From: an uncultured Oscillospiraceae bacterium
Lineage (GTDB): Bacteria; Bacillota; Clostridia; Oscillospirales; Acutalibacteraceae
Assembly: GCA_905192745.1 (NCBI GenBank)
Contig: CAJJLZ010000013.1
Coordinates: 1-64,000, forward strand
DNA length: 64,000 bases
Direction: 5' to 3'
The stretch's first letter is position 1, and every line of letters starts with the position of its first letter. The notes below the pieces were generated by a model, which worked only from the letters and a program-made list of their open reading frames with translations, did no database searches and was not told where the DNA came from. The position numbers and the translations under genes were made by a program. Of this stretch, positions 41,839 to 50,285 are shown piece by piece.

Positions 41839-42600
41839 TCATCGCCTGCGCATAAACTCCTCCGCCAGCGCGTCGTATGCCTGTGCGCCCCGGGATGCGC
41901 GGTCGTAATAATTGATCGGTTTGCCGAAGCTGGGCGCCTCAGACAACCGCACGCTGCGGGGAATGGCGGTCGCAAACACCTTGCGGGGAAAGAACTTTTT
42001 CACTTCCTCCACCACCTGCTGGGTCAGGTTGAGCCGTCCGTCGTACATGGTGAGAAGCACGCCCTCCAGCTCCAGCTGGGCGTTGTACAGCCGTTTCACC
42101 TGCCGAACGGTCGCCATCAGCTGAGAAAGCCCCTCGAGCGCATAATACTCACACTGAATCGGCACCAGCAGTGTATCCGCCGCGCAGAGCGCGTTCAGCG
42201 TCAGCAGCCCCAAAGAGGGGGGGCAGTCAATGAAAATATAATCATACCGGTCCCGCAGCGGAGCCAACGCGGCGGTCAGCCGGCTTTCCCGCCGGTTCAG
42301 ATCCACCATTTCAATTTCCGCGCCCGCCAGCCGGATACCGGAGGGCAGAACGTCCACCTGCGGAAAGGCGGTATGGACCAGCACGGCATCCGGTTCCGCC
42401 GTGCCGATCAGCAGTTCATAGGTGGATTGAGCGACGTTTCGCTTGTCCACTCCCAAGCCGCTGGTTGCATTCCCCTGGGGATCCACATCCACCAGAAGGC
42501 AGCGCTTTCCCCGCGCGCCGATCGCCGACGTGAGGTTAACGGTGGTGGTGGTCTTCCCCACTCCGCCCTTTTGATTGACCACCGCGACGATCTTTCCCAT
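41839..42600 (-). CDS. parA: Chromosome-partitioning ATPase ParA (Soj)
   Basis: I chose ATG 42600 (MGKIVAVVNQKGGVGKTTTT), the position that fits the family start; ATG 42618 in frame lacks a ribosome site. The 253-residue ATPase has deviant Walker A KGGVGKTTTT, Walker B DYIFIDCPPSLGLLTLNAL, and SVRLSEAPSFGKPINYYDRA near the C-terminus. It works with ParB and parS and can regulate DnaA in B. subtilis. A parS-like site lies 205 bp upstream. Confidence 0.95.
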   Translation of the reverse strand: MGKIVAVVNQKGGVGKTTTTVNLTSAIGARGKRCLLVDVDPQGNATSGLGVDKRNVAQSTYELLIGTAEPDAVLVHTAFPQVDVLPSGIRLAGAEIEMVDLNRRESRLTAALAPLRDRYDYIFIDCPPSLGLLTLNALCAADTLLVPIQCEYYALEGLSQLMATVRQVKRLYNAQLELEGVLLTMYDGRLNLTQQVVEEVKKFFPRKVFATAIPRSVRLSEAPSFGKPINYYDRASRGAQAYDALAEEFMRRR

Positions 42601-42804
42601 GCTTTCACACACTCCCATAAACGTTTGGACATCCCGACCGGGTTCTGTGCCAGCCTTCTTCGGCGGCGCAATCGAAAATACCTGCGGGCATTTTCTCGCT
42701 GTTGCTATTATAGCATAAAGCGTCGATGGGGGAAAGGGAAAACATAAAATTCCTTTCCCAAGCCCCTCTCCTGTCCCCTTAACGGATAAGAAACGCCCTT
42801 TCTA

Positions 42805-42820
42805 TGTTTCACATGAAACA
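42805..42820. promoter_or_regulatory. parS: parS-like site 1
   Basis: TGTTTCACATGAAACA differs from the consensus TGTTTCACGTGAAACA at one centre base and keeps the palindrome halves intact. It is located between parA and the mobile cassette. Confidence 0.85.
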
Positions 42821-42858
42821 AAACCGACTGCAGCAAACTTGGCTGCAGCCGGTTTTGT
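42818..42858. terminator. Terminator-like hairpin next to parS
   Basis: A 17-bp stem (42818-42834 with 42842-42858, one wobble) is flanked by AAAA and TTTT. It would stop transcription from the cassette or noc before parA. It overlaps parS by three bases. Confidence 0.7.
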
Positions 42859-42945
42859 TCTTATTAATTAAATAAGTCCCAATTCCCTTTTGTGTTTCCG
42901 GAGTTGGGTTAGATTAAGCTAATGTGGATTTATTCATTAGGGGAC

Positions 42946-42982
42946 ATAAAAAGAGACTCCACCAGGGATAGTGGAGTCTCTT
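42946..42982 (-). terminator. Terminator of the cassette gene
   Basis: Minus strand: perfect 12-bp stem (42971-42982 with 42951-42962) followed by TTTTTATG, about 90 bp past the stop at 43070. Confidence 0.8.
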
Positions 42983-43069
42983 GGACCTTATTGTCTATTG
43001 GCAAATGAAAAGGAGCAAGGCATATTTCGACCGCGCTCTTTTTAGACAGTTCAACAAACTGCTGTTTTT

Positions 43070-43819
43070 CTATTTGCTCTGTATCAACTTTAAGAATTTC
43101 TTATCGTTGAATTGTTCATTAGTTAAAAACTCGCCATTATAAAACATTGCATAAGAAGTACAAGGGCTTGGTACTGCCTGTGCCTGTTCTTTTGTCTCAA
43201 TACGGATTGCCCTGAATGGGATATTGTTTTCTACCGCTGTCTGCTCAACTATCGGAACATACTTGCCGTTAAACGGACATTGGTTGGTATAATATAAAAC
43301 ATAACCTTGTTCTTCAATATGTGGGTGCTTGGCTGCTTCTGTAAATCTTGGAACAACCGCATTTTCGTCAAACGGGAGATGCATAAGATTGATTCCTACA
43401 TCGGATGTATCTGCAACTCTAAATCCCTTACAAATCAAATGCTTAGGGTCCGAAAGAAATGGCTTCTTCTTCGCAGACGAAAGAATGCAAAGTCCCACTT
43501 TTCCTTTTACCTTACTGTCCTCAATACACTTATTTAACAAATCATTTGAATAGCCGTGTCCTTTGAATGAACCAGACACCCAGAAGCAGTCAATATACAT
43601 ATAGTTTTCTGCAATGATAGGAACCCAAGCATTTTCAGCAGGAATGTACTCAATAAAGCATTTACCTCTTTCTACACTTTTCAAAAAAACAAGTCCGTCA
43701 TTAAAGCATTTCATCATCCAATCTTTTTTTGAAGACACTTGGATATCTTTGTTGTTAGAAATCGCACAACAAATATGCTCTTTTTCGATATTCTCCTTTG
43801 TTACTTGTATATATTCCAT
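43070..43819 (-). CDS. GNAT acetyltransferase with YoaP-like C-terminal domain
   Basis: I chose ATG 43819 (MEYIQVTKENIEKEHICCAI) with GGAG 9 nt upstream; a TTG 18 nt earlier overlaps this site. The 249-residue protein has a GNAT half (YIDCFWVSGSFKGHGYSNDL, the acetyl-CoA loop SFKGHGYS) and a C-terminal YoaP domain (LYYTNQCPFNGKYVPIVEQT with a thioredoxin-like CPF). The gene is strongly AT-rich compared with its neighbours, so it is likely of foreign origin. The substrate is unknown. Confidence 0.88.
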   Translation of the reverse strand: MEYIQVTKENIEKEHICCAISNNKDIQVSSKKDWMMKCFNDGLVFLKSVERGKCFIEYIPAENAWVPIIAENYMYIDCFWVSGSFKGHGYSNDLLNKCIEDSKVKGKVGLCILSSAKKKPFLSDPKHLICKGFRVADTSDVGINLMHLPFDENAVVPRFTEAAKHPHIEEQGYVLYYTNQCPFNGKYVPIVEQTAVENNIPFRAIRIETKEQAQAVPSPCTSYAMFYNGEFLTNEQFNDKKFLKLIQSK

Positions 43820-43896
43820 TCCTTTTTTCTCCGTCAAATTCTAATTTGTCTTTATCCATATAGACGCAAAATCTTTGTAAATGTTTCACATCTATA

Positions 43897-43925
43897 ACTA
43901 TACAATATTTTCGTGTCTGTTTCAA
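43897..43925 (-). promoter_or_regulatory. Promoter of the cassette gene
   Basis: Minus strand: TTGAAA (43920-43925), 17-bp spacer, TATAGT (43897-43902). A half-parS sequence TGTTTCACAT (43882-43891) lies just downstream. Confidence 0.75.
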
Positions 43926-43933
43926 TGTCGGCA

Positions 43934-43962
43934 ATAAAACAGCCCTTCTCTTACCGAGAAGG
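43934..43962 (-). terminator. Possible terminator for noc inside the cassette edge
   Basis: Minus strand: CCTTCTC/GAGAAGG (7-bp stem, 43944-43962) followed by GCTGTTTTATTG. It reads in the direction of noc. Confidence 0.5.
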
Positions 43963-44089
43963 ACTATTCGAGTATTTATTCAGTGATTTCACGTTTTATT
44001 CAGCCTATTTCATCGGGAACACTTAGTCGAATTGGGACTTAAATAAAAAGCATCCCCGCAGGATTTATCCGCCGTTTTCTTTCCAGCAT

Positions 44090-44989
44090 TTATGCCGTAC
44101 AGTTCGCCTTCTGCCGAATGCTGACCGGCGGCTGTCTTTCCGAAAGGGAACGCAGCGGATAGGCCGCCTGTCGGGAAATCCGGACGCGGTATTCAATAAA
44201 CTCCTCTGTTTCGGTCTTCTCCGCGCTGGCTTCAATACCGGAGCGCCGCATGGTGTCCACCGCATGGTTTACCGTGTTGAGAAAAAGCCGTACATCCCGC
44301 ACCAACGGCATCGGCCTCTGCCGCTGAAGCTTCTCCGGCGGCGTATCCTCTCCCCCGCGCAGCAGATCATCCACTAACCGGTCACTCTGCGCGGCATTCA
44401 GCCGTTCCTCTTCCATTTGCTTTCTGGCAAAAGCCCGAAGTTCCGGATCGTTCAGCCGAATCAGGGCGCGGGCATGCCGTTCGGTCAATCCGGCCGCCAG
44501 AATCGCCCGTCTTTCCTCCGGCGGAAGACGAAGCAGTCTCAGCCGGTTGGCGATCGTGGACTGCGCGCAGCCCAGCCGGGTAGCCGCGTCCTCCTGCGTC
44601 AAGCCGTGGAGTTCAATCAGCCGGCGGATTCCCTCGGCTTCTTCAAAGCAGTTCATGTCCTCCCTCTGCAGGTTCTCCACCAACGCCAGAAGAGCGGACT
44701 GCGCGCTTTCCGCCGCCATTTCGATACAGGGAACCTCCCGGATACCGGCAATCTTCGCGGCGCGCAGCCGCCGCTCGCCGGCAATCAGGACCGGCTTGTC
44801 CTCCTGAAAACGAATGGTCAGCGGGTGGATCATCCCATTCTCCCCAATACTCTGAGCCAGCTCCAGCAATTTTTCAAGATTAAACTCCCTGCGGGGTTGA
44901 TCGGGATTCGGACAGATCTCCTTTGTGGGAATCATCAGTATCTGACCACGGCTTTGATACTTCGTCTTTTTTTTCCCGTTTCTCCACAT
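44090..44989 (-). CDS. noc: Nucleoid occlusion protein Noc (ParB family)
   Basis: The 299-residue protein has a ParB-like core: NPDQPRREFNLEKLLELAQS, LIAGERRLRAAKIAGIREVP, VENLQREDMNCFEEAEGIRR and a helix-turn-helix GLTQEDAATRLGCAQSTIAN. A basic N-terminus (MWRNGKKKTKYQSRG), which in Noc contributes to membrane targeting, and a position between rsmG and parA match B. subtilis noc. It prevents Z-ring assembly over the nucleoid. A GTG/ATG start choice is not contested. The C-terminus lies next to the mobile cassette. Confidence 0.88.
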   Translation of the reverse strand: MWRNGKKKTKYQSRGQILMIPTKEICPNPDQPRREFNLEKLLELAQSIGENGMIHPLTIRFQEDKPVLIAGERRLRAAKIAGIREVPCIEMAAESAQSALLALVENLQREDMNCFEEAEGIRRLIELHGLTQEDAATRLGCAQSTIANRLRLLRLPPEERRAILAAGLTERHARALIRLNDPELRAFARKQMEEERLNAAQSDRLVDDLLRGGEDTPPEKLQRQRPMPLVRDVRLFLNTVNHAVDTMRRSGIEASAEKTETEEFIEYRVRISRQAAYPLRSLSERQPPVSIRQKANCTA

Positions 44990-45129
44990 AACCGGACACG
45001 TCCTTTCTCGGTTTTGCGCAAAAAAGCCGCCCGCTTGACGGGATATGCACTTTTCAGCATTTCTTTGTGCCTAGTATATCATGGGAGTCTTTACCAGTTT
45101 TGTCGAATACCGTTGTCGCTTTTTCCTTT

Positions 45130-45870
45130 TTACAGGGGTTGTTTGACGATTTTTGTTGAAACACGGGGATAAGCCGGGGGGGTTGGGGCAACTTTGTCGA
45201 CAGAAATCAGCAGCCGTTCCAGCGGTTCTTCGGCCCCTTCCCCCAATAACCGGATCTTTTTCGGCTCGCCAAAGCTTCCGCCAAGCAATGCCGCCGCTTT
45301 TTCCGCCTTCCGGCGTTCCTCTTCCCCGTCCGGTCCTTTCATGGCCAGAAACACCCCGCCCGGCCGGACAAAGGGCAGACAGTATTCGCAGAGCGCCGGA
45401 AGGGCCGCTACCGCCCGGGCCGTCGCCACATCGAAGCGTTCCCGCAGCTCCGGCTTTCTTCCGGCCTCCTCCGCCCGGGCGTGGATCAGCGTCACCGGGA
45501 CGGAAAGCTCTTCACACACCGCTTTCAGAAAAATCAGCCGTTTATTCAGACTGTCCAGCAGCGTTAAACGAATGTCCGGCCGGGCAATCGCCAGCGCGAC
45601 GCCGGGAAATCCCGCGCCCGTGCCCACATCGATCAGGGACAGCTCCCCTTCCGGCAGGCAGGAAAGGAGGGTCAGGCTGTCCACAAAATGCTTCCGGACA
45701 ATCTCCCGCGGCTCGGTAATGGCAGTGAGATTCATTTTTTCGTTCCACTCTGTTAACAGCGCGGCATACCGGTCGTATTGCTCCAGCATCCGCTCCGTCA
45801 GCGCCGCGCCCTGTTCCGCCGCCTGCCTCCGGAGGCTCTCCCGGTCAATTTTTCCTGTCATGTCCGTCAT
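45130..45870 (-). CDS. rsmG: 16S rRNA (guanine-527-N7)-methyltransferase RsmG
   Basis: The 246-residue class I methyltransferase has LLTEWNEKMNLTAITEPREI near the N-terminus, the SAM motif SLIDVGTGAGFPGVALAIAR, and DVATARAVAALPALCEYCLP. It methylates G527 of 16S rRNA; loss gives low-level streptomycin resistance. It overlaps mnmG by 4 bp (ATGA). A weak leftward -10 (TATACT, near 45078) lies between it and noc. Confidence 0.95.
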   Translation of the reverse strand: MTDMTGKIDRESLRRQAAEQGAALTERMLEQYDRYAALLTEWNEKMNLTAITEPREIVRKHFVDSLTLLSCLPEGELSLIDVGTGAGFPGVALAIARPDIRLTLLDSLNKRLIFLKAVCEELSVPVTLIHARAEEAGRKPELRERFDVATARAVAALPALCEYCLPFVRPGGVFLAMKGPDGEEERRKAEKAAALLGGSFGEPKKIRLLGEGAEEPLERLLISVDKVAPTPPAYPRVSTKIVKQPL

Positions 45871-47768
45871 GCGCGTTTCTCCCCCGCTTTATCCTTTTCC
45901 TTATCCGTGTGGCTGCTCAGCCAAATCAACAGCACCGAAATATCCGCCGGACTGACGCCGCTGATCCGGGACGCCTGTCCGATACTGCGGGGCCGCACCT
46001 TCGACAGCTTCTCCTGCGCTTCCTTTCGAAGCCCGGCAATGCCGGTATATTCCACGTCCCCGGGCAGAAACCGCCCTTCCAGCCGCCGCATTTCGTCGAT
46101 TGCCGCCTGCTGACGGCGGATGTAGCCTTCATATTTCAGCTCGACCTCCACCTGCTCCACCACCAGCGGATCGAGCGCAGGACGGCCGGCGTCCACGGAT
46201 TCCAGCGCCGCATAATCCAACTGCGGCCGCTTGAGCAGCTCTTCCAGCCGGACGCCGCTCGCCACCGGCGTTGTTTCATGTGAAACAAGCAGCGCGTTCA
46301 GTTCCTCCGTCGGAGAAAGCACCGTCTCCCGCAGCCGTTTCCGTTCCTCCTGCTTCTGCTCCTGCCGGCAGAGGAAATGCTCCCAGCGGCGGTCGTCCAC
46401 CAGCCCCATCTCCCGGCCGACAGGCGTCAGCCGCTCGTCCGCGTTATCCTGACGCAGAATCAGGCGGTATTCAGAACGGGAGGTCATCATCCGATAGGGA
46501 TCGGTGCAGCCCTTGGTCACCAGATCATCCACCAGCGTACCGATATAGCTCGAGGCACGGTCCAGCCGCATGGAGGATTCCCCCCGCACCTTCCGGGCGG
46601 CGTTGACTCCCGCGACCAGCCCCTGCGCCGCCGCCTCCTCATAGCCGGAACTGCCGTTGAACTGTCCCGCCCCGTACAGGCCGGGAAGATCCAGAAATTC
46701 CAGCGTGGAATCAAGCTGCAAGGGATCACAGCAATCGTATTCAATCGCATAGGCGGGCCGCATCACCTTCACCTGCTCCAAACCGGGAATGGTGTGCAGA
46801 ACCGCCAGCTGCACATCCACCGGAAGGGAAGAGGACAGCCCCTGCAAATACATTTCCTCGGTTTTCAGCCCGCACGGCTCGATAAAGACCTGATGCCGCT
46901 CCTTATCGGCGAATCGGACGATCTTGTCCTCAATGCTGGGGCAATAGCGGGGACCCACCCCCTCGATTTTTCCGCCATACAGCGGCGAACGGTGCAGATT
47001 CTCCAGAATCACCCGCTTGGTCTCCGCCGTGGTCCAGGTGATGTGACAGACCTCCTGATTTTCCAGAATTCCTTCCGTTTCAAAGGAGAAGGGCACCACC
47101 GGGTCCTCCCCTTCCTGCCGCTCCATCCGGGAAAAATCGATGCTGGATTTCAGCACCCGCGCCGGGGTGCCGGTCTTGAACCGGCGGAGGGCCACTCCCA
47201 AAGCCCGCAGCGAACCGGTCAGCCCGGTCGCCGCGAACATGCCGTCCGGACCGCCGTCGTAGGAAACGTCGCCCACAAAAATTTTTCCCTGCAGGAAGGT
47301 GCCGGAAGCGATAATCACCGTGCGGGAAAGATAAACCTCCTCCAGCCGGGTAACAAGCTTCCACCCCTCCCCTTCGCGGGAAAGGGAAACGACCTCCCCC
47401 TGATGGATATCCAACCCCGGCGTGGTTTCCAGACGCCGCTTCATATAGGTGGAGTATTCCCGCCGGTCAATCTGCGCCCGCAGGGAATGCACCGCCGGGC
47501 CCTTCCCCCGGTTCAGCATCCGGGACTGCAGAAACGTCGCGTCCGCCGCGCGGCCCATCTCGCCGCCCAGCGCATCCACCTCCCGAACCAGATGGCCCTT
47601 CGCCGTCCCGCCGATCGAGGGATTACAGGGCATGTTCCCCACCCAATCCAGATTTATGGTGAATACCGCGGCCGAACAGCCCATCCGGGCGGCGGCAAGA
47701 GCCGCTTCGATTCCGGCGTGTCCCGCGCCGATCACCGCCACATCGTAATTTCCCGCAAAGAATTCCAT
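45867..47768 (-). CDS. mnmG: tRNA uridine-5-carboxymethylaminomethyl modification enzyme MnmG (GidA)
   Basis: I chose ATG 47768 (MEFFAGNYDVAVIGAGHAGI) after AAAAAGGA. The 633-residue FAD protein has the Rossmann VIGAGHAGIEAALAAARMG, NPSIGGTAKGHLVREVDALG, the catalytic region GNCPN variant YCPSIEDKIVRFADKERHQV and C-terminal ISGVSPADISVLLIWL. With MnmE it modifies the wobble U34 of tRNAs. Its coding region also holds a parS-like site (46272-46287). Confidence 0.96.
   Translation of the reverse strand: MEFFAGNYDVAVIGAGHAGIEAALAAARMGCSAAVFTINLDWVGNMPCNPSIGGTAKGHLVREVDALGGEMGRAADATFLQSRMLNRGKGPAVHSLRAQIDRREYSTYMKRRLETTPGLDIHQGEVVSLSREGEGWKLVTRLEEVYLSRTVIIASGTFLQGKIFVGDVSYDGGPDGMFAATGLTGSLRALGVALRRFKTGTPARVLKSSIDFSRMERQEGEDPVVPFSFETEGILENQEVCHITWTTAETKRVILENLHRSPLYGGKIEGVGPRYCPSIEDKIVRFADKERHQVFIEPCGLKTEEMYLQGLSSSLPVDVQLAVLHTIPGLEQVKVMRPAYAIEYDCCDPLQLDSTLEFLDLPGLYGAGQFNGSSGYEEAAAQGLVAGVNAARKVRGESSMRLDRASSYIGTLVDDLVTKGCTDPYRMMTSRSEYRLILRQDNADERLTPVGREMGLVDDRRWEHFLCRQEQKQEERKRLRETVLSPTEELNALLVSHETTPVASGVRLEELLKRPQLDYAALESVDAGRPALDPLVVEQVEVELKYEGYIRRQQAAIDEMRRLEGRFLPGDVEYTGIAGLRKEAQEKLSKVRPRSIGQASRISGVSPADISVLLIWLSSHTDKEKDKAGEKRA
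46272..46287. promoter_or_regulatory. parS: parS-like site 2, inside mnmG
   Basis: TGTTTCATGTGAAACA matches the parS consensus except one centre base. It lies 3.5 kb from site 1, in the coding sequence, as parS sites often are. Confidence 0.85.
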
Positions 47769-47840
47769 GGTCAGACCAGTCCTTTTTCTGTAGATCAACA
47801 CATTGTTATATTGTCCGCGCCAAAAGCGTAAACCGCCTTT

Positions 47841-49217
47841 TTATTTTCCCACGCAGAAACGGGCGAACACCTCATCCACCACCGCTTCGGTGGCGCGCTC
47901 GCCGGTCAGTTCCAGAATCGCGGAAATCGCCCCGTCGATACTGACCTCCACCGCGTCCAGCGTCATCCCCGCCTTCAGCGCATCCAGTCCTTCATTCAAA
48001 CAGTCGAGACAGAGCGCGGCACAGCGGCGTTGACGTTCGTTGGCCAGCAGCGGTTCGGTTCCATCCATCCCCTGAAGACCCACCGCGTCCCGTACCGCGT
48101 CTTGCAGCGCCGCCAACCCATCCCCAGCCTTCGCCGCGGTAATTACAACCCGTGGAAACAGCGACGATATATACTCTTCGTTTATTTTTAGACCCAAATC
48201 CGATTTGTTGATAATGGCAATGGCATTCGGCCCGGCCGCTTCCTCCGCCATCCGACGGTCGTCCGCCGTCAGCGGACGAGAACCGTCAAATACCGCGAGA
48301 ACCAGTGCGGCGGTCTCCATCCGGGATTTTGCCCGGCGCACCCCGATGCTTTCCACCTCGTCGTTGGTGGAGCGGATGCCCGCGGTATCCGCCAGTCGGA
48401 GCAGAACATCGCCCAGCCGGATGGTTTCCTCCACGATATCCCGGGTGGTCCCGGCAATGGGGGTCACAATGCTCCGCTCACAGCCCGCGAGCAGATTCAT
48501 TAGGGTGGATTTTCCCACGTTCGGGCTTCCCACGATCACCGTGTCGATCCCTTCCCGGATCACCCGGCCCGCGTCAAAGGTGGCGAGCAGTCCCTCCACG
48601 CTGTCCCGCGCGGCGGCAAGCTGGGAGCCGAGCGCCTCCGGCGTCAGCTCGGGAATATCCTCGTCCGGGTAATCCACAAACGCGGACAGATTGGCCGCCG
48701 CCCCCAGAAGGACACCCCGCACCTCCTCCAGCTTCCGGTAAACCGCCCCCTCCCGGGCGGCGAGGGCGGTCTTGGCCGCCAGCCTTCCGTTGGCGGCAAT
48801 CAAATCCATCACCGCTTCGGCCCGGGTGAGATCCAGCTTCCCGTTGATAAAGGCGCGGCGGGTGAATTCCCCGGCTTCGGCCGGCCGGGCCCCCGCGTCC
48901 AGCACCGCCCGCAGGGTACGGCGCAGAAGGTACAGCCCGCCGTGACAGGAAAGCTCCACAACCTCTTCCCCCGTATAACTGTGGGGGGCGCGGAATACCA
49001 GCGCCACGCACTCGTCAATATCCCCTTCCGCGTCGTACACCGTACCATAGAGCGCCGTGTAGCCCGGCAGGGCGCTGAGCGACTTGCCCCGCCCGGCCGG
49101 ACGAAACACCCGGTCGGCCAGCCCCGCCGCCCCCTCGCCGGAAAGGCGGATCACCCCCAGCCCGGCCGGGGCCAGCGGGGTGGAAATCGCCGCAATCACG
49201 GAAGAAGCATTGCTCAT
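47841..49217 (-). CDS. mnmE: tRNA modification GTPase MnmE (TrmE)
   Basis: I chose ATG 49217 (MSNASSVIAAISTPLAPAGL) after AGAGGTG. The 458-residue protein has the folate-binding N-terminal domain, a helical domain, an inserted G domain with Walker A VGSPNVGKSTLMNLLAG, G3 LADTAG and NKSDLG, and the C-terminal FCVGK motif carrying the catalytic Cys. It acts with MnmG. It lies 72 bp upstream of mnmG, minus strand. Confidence 0.96.
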   Translation of the reverse strand: MSNASSVIAAISTPLAPAGLGVIRLSGEGAAGLADRVFRPAGRGKSLSALPGYTALYGTVYDAEGDIDECVALVFRAPHSYTGEEVVELSCHGGLYLLRRTLRAVLDAGARPAEAGEFTRRAFINGKLDLTRAEAVMDLIAANGRLAAKTALAAREGAVYRKLEEVRGVLLGAAANLSAFVDYPDEDIPELTPEALGSQLAAARDSVEGLLATFDAGRVIREGIDTVIVGSPNVGKSTLMNLLAGCERSIVTPIAGTTRDIVEETIRLGDVLLRLADTAGIRSTNDEVESIGVRRAKSRMETAALVLAVFDGSRPLTADDRRMAEEAAGPNAIAIINKSDLGLKINEEYISSLFPRVVITAAKAGDGLAALQDAVRDAVGLQGMDGTEPLLANERQRRCAALCLDCLNEGLDALKAGMTLDAVEVSIDGAISAILELTGERATEAVVDEVFARFCVGK

Positions 49218-49278
49218 TGTATATTCACCTCTATATATTGCAAATCGTATTTTTTGTATCCAAACCCGGCTCTTCAAA

Positions 49279-49325
49279 AGAAGCTGCTGCAAAATGCGCC
49301 ACGGTGCATTCTGCAACAGCTTCTC
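49279..49325 (-). terminator. Terminator of yebC
   Basis: Minus strand: a long imperfect stem (GAAGCTGTTGCAGAATGC with GCATTTTGCAGCAGCTTC) is followed by TTTTG, 33 bp past the yebC stop. Confidence 0.7.
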
Positions 49326-49357
49326 TGTCTCTCCGATGGTGCACGGCCCGTCGGAAT

Positions 49358-50104
49358 TTAGTCTTCCTCGTCCTCCTCCGGACGGTCCCAGTTATGCCAT
49401 ACGCTCTGCACATCGTCGTTGTCGTCCAGCATATCCAGCAGTTTCTCCATTTTTTTGACCGCTTCGGGGTCCTCGATCTGATTGTACACATCGGGAACCT
49501 GCTCGATCTCGGCCGAAACAAAGGCATACCCCTTTGCCTCCAGATCGTCCCGCACGCCGGAAAAATCGGCGGGATCGGCGGCGATTTCAAACACGTCGCC
49601 GTCGGTAGAAAAATCGGCGGCGCCGGCTTCCAGCGCGTCCTCCATCACCTTGTCCTCGTCCAGCCCCTCGGCTTCGATCACGAGAACGCCCTTCTGCTGG
49701 AACATATAGCCCACGCAGCCGGTCATCCCGAGGTTTCCGCCGCATTTGTCAAAATAATGGCGCAGATCGCCCGCCGTGCGGTTGCGGTTATCGGTCAGCG
49801 TTTCCACGATCACCGCGATGCCGCTCGGGCCGTATCCCTCATACTGGATCGCTTCGTAATTGTCCGCGTTTCCTTCGCCAACCGCCTTTTTAATAATCCG
49901 TTCGATGTTATCGTTCGGCACATTGTTGGCCTTCGCTTTGGCAATCGCGTCCTTCAGCTTGGAATTGCTGGCCGGATCCCCGCTGCCGCCCTCTTTCACG
50001 GCGACGGCGATTTCACGGCCCATCTTGGTGAAAATCTTAGCCTTCTGGCCGTCGGTTTTCTCCTTTTTTCGCTTGATATTATTCCACTTGGAATGTCCCG
50101 ACAT
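49358..50104 (-). CDS. yebC: YebC/PmpR family transcriptional/translational regulator
   Basis: The 248-residue protein starts MSGHSKWNNIKRKKEKTDGQ, the invariant N-terminus of the family, with KIFTKMGREIAVAVKEGGSG, KANNVPNDNIERIIKKAVGE and GPSGIAVIVETLTDNRNRTA. Recent work connects the family with translation of proline tracts, as well as DNA-binding regulation. It has its own 17-spaced promoter (50185-50213) and terminator. It lies between mnmE and the gyrA-side small membrane protein. Confidence 0.96.
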   Translation of the reverse strand: MSGHSKWNNIKRKKEKTDGQKAKIFTKMGREIAVAVKEGGSGDPASNSKLKDAIAKAKANNVPNDNIERIIKKAVGEGNADNYEAIQYEGYGPSGIAVIVETLTDNRNRTAGDLRHYFDKCGGNLGMTGCVGYMFQQKGVLVIEAEGLDEDKVMEDALEAGAADFSTDGDVFEIAADPADFSGVRDDLEAKGYAFVSAEIEQVPDVYNQIEDPEAVKKMEKLLDMLDDNDDVQSVWHNWDRPEEDEED

Positions 50105-50184
50105 GGAGATTAACAGCCCTTTCGTCTTAAAATATCCCGGGAGCGGCCTAACAGGCCGCCGCCTTTTCAGCGGAAAGCCTTTTT

Positions 50185-50213
50185 AGTGTAGCACAATCCC
50201 TGTGTCTTGGCAA
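50185..50213 (-). promoter_or_regulatory. Promoter of yebC
   Basis: Minus strand: TTGCCA (50208-50213), 17-bp spacer, TACACT (50185-50190). Confidence 0.7.
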
Positions 50214-50285
50214 GGCGGGGAGCGCCTTTTTTCGGGGAAACCGGTCCGGACGCACTCCGCCGGCCCCCCTTTCCCGCAAAGCCGC

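Larger units (their letters stand above)
42874..44040. mobile_element. Transposase-less, transposon-like cassette (1167 bp) with about 30-bp inverted repeats
   Basis: Ends AAGTCCCAATTC (42874-42885) and GAATTGGGACTT (44029-44040) are perfect 12-bp inverted repeats. In-register matches continue (GTGTT-x-CCG) to about 30 bp. Both ends are flanked by AAAT (42870-42873 and 44041-44044), a possible 4-bp target duplication. The interior is far more AT-rich than the genome and carries one GNAT/YoaP gene with its own promoter and terminator, but no transposase. Confidence 0.7.

Noticed and set aside
43882..43891. Third parS site in the cassette
   Set aside because: Only one half of the palindrome (TGTTTCACAT) is present.
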